Position numbers and translations under genes: made by a program. A DNA stretch of 13,843 nucleotides from PVC group bacterium (GTDB taxonomy: Bacteria; Verrucomicrobiota; Kiritimatiellia; CAIKKV01; PXCX01), in assembly GCA_003567575.1 (NCBI GenBank), contig PWZG01000297.1, positions 1-13,843 on the forward strand, in the 5' to 3' direction. Of the stretch, positions 7,921-13,843 are shown in pieces. A model generated the notes under the pieces. It was not told where the DNA came from. It did no database searches and worked only from the letters and a program-made list of their open reading frames with translations. How positions within the stretch are numbered: position 1 is the stretch's first letter; the number at the start of each line of letters is the position of its first letter.

Positions 7921-7983
7921 CCGGATAACGGTTAAACTGGAAGCATCCGGTCTACGAACCGCCCCGCCGTTTCGGGCGGGGCG
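7921..7983 (-). promoter_or_regulatory. Two intercistronic hairpins between floA and the Pro-rich gene
   Basis: GCCCCGCC (7961-7968) pairs with GGCGGGGC (7975-7982), and C7960-G7983 extends it to a 9-bp, very GC-rich stem with a 6-nt loop. Next to it, CCGGAT (7921-7926) pairs with ATCCGG (7945-7950) around an 18-nt loop. Read on the minus strand, both lie after the floA stop and before the ribosome binding site of the next gene. Neither is followed by a T-tract. A partial attenuator or an mRNA-processing/stability element therefore fits better than a full terminator. Confidence 0.5.
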
Positions 7984-8000
7984 CTTCGCTGAATCATAAT

Positions 8001-9044
8001 TTAAATATCCGATTTATCTTCGGTATTTTGTTCGCTGTTTTCGATGCCGCCGATGTTTTTACGCATTTGGGTATCGGACTGGATATTCTGCAAGCGGTAC
8101 ATATCCATGACCCCAAGATTGCCTTCGCGCAATGCTTGCGCCATGGCTTTGGGCACTTCGGCTTCCGCTTCCACGACACGGGCGCGCATTTCCTGGACGC
8201 GGGCGCTCATTTCCTGCTCATGGGCGACGGCCATGGCGCGCCGTCCCTCGGCCTCCGCCTGGCGCATCTTCTTGTCGGCCTCGGCGCGCTCGGTTTCCAG
8301 CAAGGCGCCGACGTTGGCTGCTTCGCTGACGCCGGCCACGCTGATGTCGGCGATATCGATGGAAACGATTTCAAATCCCGTTTGCGCATCCAGTCCGCTG
8401 TCCAGTACCTTACGGCTGATATGATCGGGATTCTCCAGTACGTGTTTATAACTCGGCGCTGAACCGATGGCACTGACGATTCCCTGGCCGACACGAGCGA
8501 TGATGGTGTCTTCACCGGCGCCGCCAACCAGACGCTCGAGATTAGCCCGCACGGTGACACGGGCCTTGACCAGCAGACGGATACCGTCTTTGGCAACGGC
8601 ATCCAGCATGCCGGTGTTACTGGCTGTCGAGGCAGGGTCCGGGCAGTTGATGACCTTGGGATTGACGCTGGTGCGTACCGCATCCAGAACGTCGCGACCG
8701 GCCAGATCGATCGCGGCAGCGCGTTGGAAATTCAAATTGATGTTGGCTTTATCGGCGGCAATCAGTGCCTGAACCACCCGGATGACGTCGCCGCCGGCAA
8801 GGTAATGCGCTTCCAGAGCATTGGTATCCAAGGTTAATCCGGCTTTGGTCAACTGAATGCGGGCGTCCACAATCAATGCCGGTGGCACGCGCCGTAGTTT
8901 CATCCCGACCAGCGATGCCAGCGAGACGCGGGCGCCTGACATCAGCGCGCGTATGTATACGCCGAGAAAATAGAAAAAGATGCCGACAAAAACGATGACA
9001 ACAAGAATCAGGACAACGGCAAGCAGTGCTAAGAATGGACTCAT
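8001..9044 (-). CDS. floA: Flotillin-like protein FloA
   Basis: A 347-aa homologue of Bacillus FloA (YqfA; about 330 aa), a membrane scaffold of flotillin-rich functional microdomains. Residues about 5-30 are a strongly hydrophobic segment that inserts into the inner membrane from the cytoplasmic side. The PHB/SPFH-like body follows (RRVPPALIVDARIQLTKAGL, then VTVRANLERLVGGAGEDTI and SIDIADISVA). A Glu/Ala-rich coiled coil occupies about 240-300 (repeated EAEAE/AEAEGRRAM patterns). The C-terminus carries the family's MDMYRLQNIQSDTQMRKNIG segment. The start ATG follows GAAAGGAAGA with good spacing. In many bacteria floA is preceded by nfeD; here the upstream gene is divergent rpmB and no nfeD is in the window. 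It is first in a probable minus-strand operon with the Pro-rich gene, serS and tilS. Confidence 0.93.
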   Translation of the reverse strand: MSPFLALLAVVLILVVIVFVGIFFYFLGVYIRALMSGARVSLASLVGMKLRRVPPALIVDARIQLTKAGLTLDTNALEAHYLAGGDVIRVVQALIAADKANINLNFQRAAAIDLAGRDVLDAVRTSVNPKVINCPDPASTASNTGMLDAVAKDGIRLLVKARVTVRANLERLVGGAGEDTIIARVGQGIVSAIGSAPSYKHVLENPDHISRKVLDSGLDAQTGFEIVSIDIADISVAGVSEAANVGALLETERAEADKKMRQAEAEGRRAMAVAHEQEMSARVQEMRARVVEAEAEVPKAMAQALREGNLGVMDMYRLQNIQSDTQMRKNIGGIENSEQNTEDKSDI

Positions 9045-9129
9045 GATGTGTCTTCCTTTCGTATTTAAGACCCGTTGGATTCGAATACCGGTCGTTGATA
9101 ACGCCGGACTTATCCCTATGACACCAACA

Positions 9130-9159
9130 TTGATAACATAATTATCGTGAGGGCGTCAA
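9130..9159 (-). promoter_or_regulatory. Candidate floA promoter
   Basis: On the minus strand TTGACG (plus 9154-9159) is followed after 18 bp by TATCAA (plus 9130-9135). This would start transcription near 9123, some 80 nt upstream of floA. The -35 box is strong and the -10 box is only a 4/6 match. It lies next to the opposite-facing rpmB promoter. Confidence 0.4.
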
Positions 9160-9168
9160 CATTAAAAC

Positions 9169-9197
9169 TTGCGATAATCCGAAGACTATTGTATAAA
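9169..9197 (+). promoter_or_regulatory. Candidate rpmB promoter
   Basis: TTGCGA (9169-9174), a 17-bp spacer and TATAAA (9192-9197) match the sigma70 pattern well. The leader would run from about 9204 to 9273. It contains a small stem, CGAACC (9218-9223) with GGTTCG (9235-9240). Whether that stem regulates anything is unknown. Confidence 0.55.
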
Positions 9198-9273
9198 TAT
9201 AGCTTTGTTATCGATCGCGAACCGGAAAGGACACGGTTCGTTGCGGTATTTATCCTGCTTCAGGAGGTTTATC

Positions 9274-9507
9274 ATGCCACGAGTTTGTGAGGTTTGCCAG
9301 AAAGGGATGCGTTCCGGTACGACGATTGTACGTCATGGTCTGCGCAAAAGCAAAGGCGGAATCGGTTTGCATACAACCGGTATTACAAGGCGCAAGTTTT
9401 TGCCGAATTTACAACGTATACGCGTGTACGAAGGCGGCGGTTATACTCGCAAAACAGTGTGTACACGCTGTGTACGTTCCGGAAAAGTCACCAAATCGCC
9501 GGTGTGA
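9274..9507 (+). CDS. rpmB: 50S ribosomal protein L28, zinc-binding type
   Basis: A 77-aa protein of the large ribosomal subunit. It has the family's N-terminal PRVCEVCQKG, a central RKFLPNLQRIRV segment (the family's R-x-F-x-P-N-L-Q motif) and the C-terminal CTRCVRSGK. Cysteines 5, 8, 63 and 66 form two CxxC pairs, as in the C+ (zinc-ribbon) form of L28 that many bacteria replace under zinc limitation. The ATG at 9274 is set by a perfect AGGAGG at 9262-9267 with 6-nt spacing; the longer upstream frame has no such site. It is monocistronic, faces away from floA, and ends only 8 nt from the end of the convergent dus gene with no intrinsic terminator between them. rpmG, its partner in many genomes, is not adjacent. 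Confidence 0.96.
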   Translation: MPRVCEVCQKGMRSGTTIVRHGLRKSKGGIGLHTTGITRRKFLPNLQRIRVYEGGGYTRKTVCTRCVRSGKVTKSPV

Positions 9508-9515
9508 TTTCCTTG

Positions 9516-10496
9516 TCAGACCGCCGTACGCTTCAGTTCCAGGCGCAGTTTTTCGGTTTCGCGATATTGCATAAGCTCGACCATTCGCGGCTTGCTTATT
9601 CCCAGTGCGGCGGCGTAGTGCGGCAACCATTTCCGGAAAAGTTTAGCGGCGTTATCGATTCCGTATAACGCGCCGGTACGGTCAAGGTGTGCCAGCAGGA
9701 AATCCAAACGCCTGCGCCTTGATACCGGTGGCACTATTTTCCCGTGCTTCAGGGAATCCTCTGTTTGTTGAAAAATCCAAGGGTTGCCGAGCGCCCCACG
9801 TCCGATCATGACGCCCGCGCAGCCGGTAGTCTCCAGCATCGTTTTGGCATCCTGGGGCGACATGATGTCGCCGTTACCTATTACGGGAATGCCTTGTGCG
9901 GCTTCCACGACTTCGCGAATTGCCTCTGTATCGGAGTGGCCGGTATATTTTTGTTTGCCGGTACGGCCGTGGACCGTTATTGCGCTGATACCGCAACTCG
10001 CCAGTTCAGCGGCCAGCCCGGGCGCCGTTCTCTGACCGGTATCCCAGCCAATCCGTAGCTTCACGGTGACCGGGACCGGGACGGCGGCGGCGACCGCGGT
10101 CGCAATGCGATGGGCCAGCCCTGGGTTTCGTAACAGTGCCGCACCGTCGCCGCGACCGGTGATTTTGCGTTGCGGACATCCCATGTTGATATCGATCAAA
10201 TCCGGTTGCCGCGTTTCCCACAGAAAACAAGCGCATTCCGCCATCAGAACGGGGTCGGATCCGTAAATTTGCCAGCCCAGCGGGCGATCCGACGGACCGG
10301 TTGCCAGCAGCGCTTCGCGTTTCAAGCCGCCGCCTTGCATAACGCTGCGAGGATTCAGCATTTCTGTGTATGCCAGGCCCATTCCGCCAAGATCCCGAAT
10401 TCCGGAACGAAACGCAAAATCCGTGTAGCCGGCCATGGGCGCCAGCAGTAGGCATGTTTCTAATTGAATACTGCCGATAAGAAGCGACGGTAACAT
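9516..10496 (-). CDS. dus: tRNA-dihydrouridine synthase (DusB/Nifr3-like)
   Basis: An FMN enzyme that reduces uridine to dihydrouridine in tRNA, 326 aa, normal for the family. It has a TIM-barrel core starting with LLLAPMAGYTDFAFR (16-30) and QIYGSDP (76-82). The catalytic loop is NMGCPQRKITGRGDGAAL, with Cys107 as the proton donor. FMN-contacting residues include Lys146 in VTVKLRIGW and His176 in VHGRTGKQKYTG. IGNGDI (206-211) and IGRGALGNPWIF (231-242) are also family hallmarks. The loop reads GRGDGAAL where DusB proteins usually have a G-A-G-A core, a mild change. The exact subtype (A, B or C) is not certain from motifs alone, but YTG and GNPWIF favour DusB. The start at 10494-10496 follows GGAAAG at good spacing. 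It is on the same strand as the barrel gene 61 nt upstream, and a 6-bp stem lies at 10512-10530 between them. Confidence 0.93.
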   Translation of the reverse strand: MLPSLLIGSIQLETCLLLAPMAGYTDFAFRSGIRDLGGMGLAYTEMLNPRSVMQGGGLKREALLATGPSDRPLGWQIYGSDPVLMAECACFLWETRQPDLIDINMGCPQRKITGRGDGAALLRNPGLAHRIATAVAAAVPVPVTVKLRIGWDTGQRTAPGLAAELASCGISAITVHGRTGKQKYTGHSDTEAIREVVEAAQGIPVIGNGDIMSPQDAKTMLETTGCAGVMIGRGALGNPWIFQQTEDSLKHGKIVPPVSRRRRLDFLLAHLDRTGALYGIDNAAKLFRKWLPHYAAALGISKPRMVELMQYRETEKLRLELKRTAV

Positions 10497-10557
10497 ATCG
10501 CGTGCTTTCCGGAACAGTTTATGGCTGTTCTATGTCTATATCCAAGCGGCGTACCGT

Positions 10558-11295
10558 TTAGAACTGTCGTTTCAGACCGGCTGTCAACGATGTTTCGGAA
10601 GCATGATAGGTTATAACGTCGGCGTACACTGTCCAGCCGTTGAGAAAACGGGCATCGGTTCCCAGGCGTAACCCGAAATTGCGATGCTCGCTGATCGAAC
10701 TTCCATCGTAGCGACCATCCATCAAGGAAAAGACCATGCCCGCATGCAGCGCTGTCGATTCTGGATATAAAACGTGGGAAATATACGCCTTTTCCAGTTT
10801 CTGCAGAAAGGTGACGGAGGGCATGAAACGCCATTCCTGCCAATTAAAATCCGCATTGGAAAAATTCGAACCCGCCCAACGGTAGTCGCCGGTGGCGTCC
10901 AACCGAATTAATTGGGTTCTGCCGCGGACCGGCGAATCTTCGAGGACATGTTCCAGGACGCCGATACGGGCGCCGAACCGCAAATCCAACCCGTATTCGC
11001 CTTCTCGACCGTCAATTTCCGCGACCGCGGTTCCGGCGCCTGCCGACAACGCAAGCCATGGTACGGGAGCATGATCAAGGGTCACGCGCAGACGTTGAGC
11101 CTCGATTGTACGGACATTGGTTATGCGTATTTTCCTGTGTTCACGTTCATAGGTGAATCCCGCGGACCATGTACCTGGTCGCTCAAGCTTAAAAAGCGCG
11201 GCTTGCGGAGAATGTAAAATGGTTCCACTCATTGAGTCGGCCAATACCAGCGAAGGGATGGACAGAACCGCGAACCAATATACGATGCTTTTCAT
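10558..11295 (-). CDS. Predicted outer-membrane beta-barrel protein
   Basis: A 245-aa protein I do not recognise as a named family. It begins with a clear signal peptide (MKSIVYWFAVLSIPSLVLA, cleavage after residue 19 before DSMSG). The mature region shows alternating amphipathic strands separated by polar turns: WSAGFTYEREHR, LALSAGAGTAVAEI, GLDLRFGARIGV, NFGLRLGTDARF, WTVYADVITYHA. It ends in LTAGLKRQF. The terminal Phe after an alternating last strand is the classic signal for BAM-dependent insertion, so an outer-membrane barrel of roughly ten strands is likely. Function is unknown; a small porin or an adhesin-type barrel are both possible. The start is firm, with CAGGAG 6 nt upstream of the ATG. 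dus follows 61 nt downstream on the same strand. Confidence 0.75.
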   Translation of the reverse strand: MKSIVYWFAVLSIPSLVLADSMSGTILHSPQAALFKLERPGTWSAGFTYEREHRKIRITNVRTIEAQRLRVTLDHAPVPWLALSAGAGTAVAEIDGREGEYGLDLRFGARIGVLEHVLEDSPVRGRTQLIRLDATGDYRWAGSNFSNADFNWQEWRFMPSVTFLQKLEKAYISHVLYPESTALHAGMVFSLMDGRYDGSSISEHRNFGLRLGTDARFLNGWTVYADVITYHASETSLTAGLKRQF

Positions 11296-11422
11296 GGGGT
11301 ACTCCTGAAACGATGTTTAAAGGTCTTGCAGCGCAAAACTGTGGGTTTCCTTATACGGAAAAAATATCCTAAAAGCGTTAATGTAAGATATATCATCTAA
11401 AGAAACAAGAGAAAAGTTACCG

Positions 11423-11555
11423 GAGGCTCTTGCAAAACCTCCCGCGGAAGACACGGAGGTCGTCCCTCCAGTTGGAAAAACAACCGTATTCCGTGAATTT
11501 CAGGAGGGTCGAAATCCGTCCCGACCGCATGAACGAGAGGTTTTGCAAGAGCCTC
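11423..11555. mobile_element. MITE-like element with perfect 19-bp terminal inverted repeats
   Basis: GAGGCTCTTGCAAAACCTC (11423-11441) and its exact reverse complement (11537-11555) bound a 95-bp core. The core encodes nothing but contains a small palindrome, GGAGG (11455-11459) with CCTCC (11465-11469). The termini resemble IS5-type ends (GAG-CTTTTGCAAAA style), so a non-autonomous derivative of such an element is plausible. No transposase is present, and no short duplication directly abuts both ends. A 12-bp direct repeat, AAAGTTACCGGA, occurs at 11413-11424 (overlapping the left end) and 11587-11598 (31 bp past the right end). Confidence 0.65.
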
Positions 11556-11581
11556 TGCGAATAAAAAACGCGCGGACGCCG

Positions 11582-11610
11582 TTGACAAAGTTACCGGATT
11601 TATGATTAAA
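11582..11610 (+). promoter_or_regulatory. Candidate mgtE promoter
   Basis: TTGACA (11582-11587, full consensus) is followed after 17 bp by ATTAAA (11605-11610). TTAAAT, one base further on, is an alternative -10. The start of transcription would be near 11617, leaving a leader of about 104 nt. The right copy of the 12-bp direct repeat around the MITE-like element overlaps the -35 and fills most of the spacer. The leader contains only a short stem, AGGTG (11647-11651) with CACCT (11664-11668). Confidence 0.55.
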
Positions 11611-11720
11611 TTACAGCTTAATTCAGCGGATCAACCGGATCATCACAGGTGGCAAGAGACAATCACCTCCGGTACAATTTTCCCGAGATTCTCCCATTTT
11701 GATTGCATGAGGTAGATACA

Positions 11721-13100
11721 ATGACGAATCCTGCGCTGTTACCCGATCTAAGGGAAATGCTGGAAACGAATGATCTTGATGCCATACGCGAATTCTGCGC
11801 CGAAACCCATCCCGAGGTTGTCGTCGAGTTTTTGTCGGCATTGACATCAGGAGAAATTTGGCGTGTTTTGCTGTTGCTGGCGCCGCCATTGCGTGCGGAT
11901 ATTTTCGCGCATTTCGAGTTGGATCAACAGGTTGATCTGGTCAGTGGCAGTAATCGGACTGAAATGGCGCGTTTGATTGAAGAGATGCCGCCGGATGATC
12001 GAGCCGACTTGGTTCAAGAGTTGGACGAAAAGGTGCGTGATGAAATTCTGCCGCTGGTCGCCCGGGCTGAGCGCGAAGATATTCGCAAGCTGGTAAGCTA
12101 TCAGGAAGGCACGGCCGGCGCGGTGATGAACTCCGAATACGCGGCGTTACGTCCCGATATAACGGTGACCCAGGCCTTGGATCAAATTCGCGCCCAAGCG
12201 GCCGGGAAGGAGATGATTTATTATCTCTACGTTATCGACGATGCGCGAAAATTGCTGGGGTTTGTTTCTTTGCGAGATTTGATTCTGGCGAAACCGACGC
12301 GGAGCGTGGCCGATATCATGTTCACCGATGTTATCAGTGCGCGGGTCGACAGCGATCAGGAAGAGGCGGCGCGTCAAATCGAAAAGTACGACTTGTTGGC
12401 CTTGCCGATTGTGACCGATGACAACGAGCTGGTCGGTATAGTGACGCATGATGACGCGGTTGATATTATCCGCCAGGAACAGAGCGAAGACCTGGAAAAA
12501 CTGATGGCGATCTCCGGCGAACACGAGGTGAGGGGATATCTTAAGTCATCGGCTTGGATTCATTTCAAGAAACGCTCCCCATGGATCGTCGGGTTGGCGG
12601 CGTTAAGTATTTTGTCCGGTATTATCATCCACAGTTATGAGGATATGCTGTTCAATTTCATCATTCTGGCCATGTATCTGCCGATGCTCGCCGATGCGGG
12701 CGGCAATACCGGCAGCCAGAGCGCTACGGTGGTTGTTCGCGCACTGGCGCTTAAGGAGGTTTGTCCGGGAGATGTCTTGCGTATTCTGAGAAAAGAATTT
12801 ACGATTGCCCTGTTACTGGGACTGATGGTGGGTTTTTTCGCGTTGCTCCGTGTTCTGTTTATGTCCCATGGCGTGGAATTGCCGGCGGGATTTACACTGC
12901 ACATGATTGCCCTCGCCATCGGTGTTGCCATGATGAGTCAGGTATTGACGGCCACCCTTGTTGGCGCATTGTTGCCGTTGGCCGCTGCCCGGATCCATCT
13001 GGATCCGGCGATCGTGGCCAGTCCGGCCTTGACGACGACGGTGGACATAACCGGATTACTGCTTTATTTCGGCATCGTCAAGCTAATCCTGGGAGTATAA
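11721..13100 (+). CDS. mgtE: Magnesium channel/transporter MgtE
   Basis: A 459-aa inner-membrane Mg2+ channel, normal for the family (about 450 aa). Residues about 1-125 are the helical MgtE N domain (including AHFELDQQVDLV and MPPDDRADLVQEL). Two CBS domains follow at about 135-250 (TAGAVMNSEYAAL; DIMFTDVISARV ... LVGIVTHDDAVDII). These bind Mg2+ in known homologues and close the pore when cytosolic Mg2+ is high. The membrane domain runs from about 288 to the end in five predicted helices. It includes the pore motif DAGGNTGSQSATVVVRAL at about 325-342 and TTTVDITGLLLYFGI, in which Asp442 corresponds by position to the pore aspartate of the Thermus protein. ATG11721 has GAGG at 8-nt spacing; the TTG at 11703 only extends the frame. 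The next gene starts 23 nt downstream, so both are probably one transcript. Confidence 0.95.
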   Translation: MTNPALLPDLREMLETNDLDAIREFCAETHPEVVVEFLSALTSGEIWRVLLLLAPPLRADIFAHFELDQQVDLVSGSNRTEMARLIEEMPPDDRADLVQELDEKVRDEILPLVARAEREDIRKLVSYQEGTAGAVMNSEYAALRPDITVTQALDQIRAQAAGKEMIYYLYVIDDARKLLGFVSLRDLILAKPTRSVADIMFTDVISARVDSDQEEAARQIEKYDLLALPIVTDDNELVGIVTHDDAVDIIRQEQSEDLEKLMAISGEHEVRGYLKSSAWIHFKKRSPWIVGLAALSILSGIIIHSYEDMLFNFIILAMYLPMLADAGGNTGSQSATVVVRALALKEVCPGDVLRILRKEFTIALLLGLMVGFFALLRVLFMSHGVELPAGFTLHMIALAIGVAMMSQVLTATLVGALLPLAAARIHLDPAIVASPALTTTVDITGLLLYFGIVKLILGV

Positions 13101-13123
13101 GATTACGCAGCAAAAGGAGATCT

Positions 13124-13681
13124 ATGCAAATGCTTGCGGATCGCATAACTTGCGACAACAGCCTGTTGATTATCGTCGATGTACAGGGCAAACTGGCGCT
13201 GTCAATGTTCGATCGCGCCGCGTTGCTGGCTAACATCAAACGGTTAATCGATTCAGCGCCGGATCTGGAGATTCCGATGGCGGTGCTTGAACAGATACCG
13301 GAGAAACTTGGTCCGACGTTGCCGGTTCTGGGGATTAAGGAGGAAAACGTTCCGGTATTTGCGAAACGCACGTTCAGCGCTTGGGGTCAGCCCGCGTTCG
13401 TGGACTATCTGAGAAAAATGAAACGCAGTCATCTGGTGGTGGCTGGAATTGAAAGCCATGTATGCGTCTACCAGTCAATCAGCGACTTTCAACAAGCAGG
13501 ATACGTTACGCATTTTGTGGGAGATGCTGTCTCTTCACGGTCGGAAAAAAATTACCGTATGGGCCTCGATATGTGCCGTGCCGCGGGTGCGCGCCTGACG
13601 ACGACGGAAAGCGTGCTGTTTGAATTGATGGCATCGGTAGACCATCCGGCGTTTCGTAATATTTTACGGAGAGTTCGTTAA
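13124..13681 (+). CDS. Isochorismatase-like cysteine hydrolase, ISOC/YcaC-related
   Basis: A 185-aa cytoplasmic hydrolase of the isochorismatase superfamily. The catalytic triad is visible: Asp19 (LIIVDVQGKL), Lys81 (FAKRTFSAWG) and Cys114 (GIESHVCVYQS). The segments LEQIPEKLGPTLPVLG, FVGDAVSSRS and TTTESVLFELM are typical of the YcaC-related subgroup that includes animal ISOC1/ISOC2. The physiological substrate of that subgroup is not established, so isochorismate hydrolysis should not be assumed. AAAAGGAGA at 13112-13120 serves either ATG13124 (4-nt spacing from AGGAG) or ATG13130 (10-nt spacing); the product differs by two residues. The much longer upstream open frame runs antiparallel in information content over mgtE and is an out-of-frame artefact. 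It lies 23 nt after mgtE and is probably co-transcribed, with no obvious functional link to Mg2+ transport. Confidence 0.9.
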   Translation: MQMLADRITCDNSLLIIVDVQGKLALSMFDRAALLANIKRLIDSAPDLEIPMAVLEQIPEKLGPTLPVLGIKEENVPVFAKRTFSAWGQPAFVDYLRKMKRSHLVVAGIESHVCVYQSISDFQQAGYVTHFVGDAVSSRSEKNYRMGLDMCRAAGARLTTTESVLFELMASVDHPAFRNILRRVR

Positions 13682-13765
13682 TGACGATTTACCGAGGTTT
13701 TAGCGCCTTAAACTCATGAAACGGCATGAAAAACAAGAAAACCGTTAGCCGTTCACTCGCGTGAT

Positions 13766-13833
13766 CTCCCTCTCCCTCTGGGAGAGGGCCGCCTGCCTGC
13801 CGCGCCACGCTTGGCGCAGGCAGGGGGTGAGGG
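13766..13833. repeat. Palindromic intergenic repeat with an extra hairpin
   Basis: CCCTCTCCC (13768-13776) and GGGAGAGGG (13780-13788) form a 9-bp stem with a 3-nt loop. The block closes with GGGGGTGAGGG (13823-13833). This CCCTCTCCC...GGGAGAGGG...GGGGTGAGGG pattern is a known type of dispersed repeat in many bacterial genomes. Between its halves sits a second hairpin: GCGCCA/TGGCGC (13802-13807, 13812-13817), flanked by CCTGCCT/AGGCAGG (13792-13798, 13818-13824). The sequence before it (13682-13765) shows no gene. The repeat could end the mgtE transcript, but no T-tract follows inside the window. Confidence 0.65.
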
Positions 13834-13843
13834 TTGGCGAAGC

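Noticed and set aside
11397..11588. Minus-strand 63-aa frame within the MITE-like element
   Set aside because: It is a translation of the inverted repeats, with no ribosome binding site and no resemblance to a transposase.
11617..11720. M-box (Mg2+) riboswitch in the mgtE leader
   Set aside because: The leader is only about 100 nt and shows a single 5-bp stem. The M-box aptamer is longer with several helices, and none of its architecture is visible.
12761..13123. N-terminal extension of the isochorismatase-like gene across mgtE
   Set aside because: The segment lies in another frame of a well-supported mgtE gene and has no domain character. A strong AAAAGGAGA site precedes ATG13124.

Overview
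The window reads as a chromosomal segment of a diderm (Gram-negative type) bacterium with moderately high GC. Two predicted outer-membrane beta-barrel proteins point to an outer membrane. A flotillin-like FloA sits next to a Pro-rich protein ending in an EILGPPRA-type tail. There is also a large FAD_oxidored-type oxidoreductase and intergenic DNA full of short palindromes. Together these suggest the PVC assemblage (Kiritimatiellota, Lentisphaerota or relatives). That placement is inference from gene content, not from a phylogenetic marker search.

Layout. Positions 1-489 carry no convincing gene. They hold nested inverted repeats, scattered CGTAATCGT units and a candidate promoter. A plus-strand group follows: a 59-aa LapA-like membrane protein, a TorF-like putative porin, and a 947-aa oxidoreductase with two Rossmann-like FAD modules and a HEAT-like C-terminus. 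A minus-strand cluster then runs from 9044 down to 4396: floA, a membrane-anchored Pro-rich protein, serS and tilS. It is probably transcribed from a promoter divergent from rpmB. rpmB (zinc-binding type L28) is a single plus-strand gene with a good promoter and a perfect Shine-Dalgarno sequence. It converges almost end to end with a minus-strand dus gene, which lies downstream of a second outer-membrane barrel gene. A 425-bp gap follows. It holds a 133-bp MITE-like element with perfect 19-bp terminal inverted repeats, a 12-bp direct repeat around it, and the mgtE promoter. mgtE (Mg2+ channel) and an ISOC/YcaC-type isochorismatase-fold hydrolase form the last plus-strand pair. The window ends inside a palindromic repeat of the CCCTCTCCC/GGGAGAGGG type.

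Functional themes. serS, tilS, dus and rpmB belong to translation and tRNA modification. floA and its partner probably organise membrane microdomains. The porins, LapA-like protein and MgtE belong to the envelope and ion transport. No complete new defence system, CRISPR array, tRNA, rRNA or phage module is visible. The least ordinary items are the floA-linked Pro-rich protein, the double-FAD/HEAT oxidoreductase and the MITE-like element beside the mgtE promoter.
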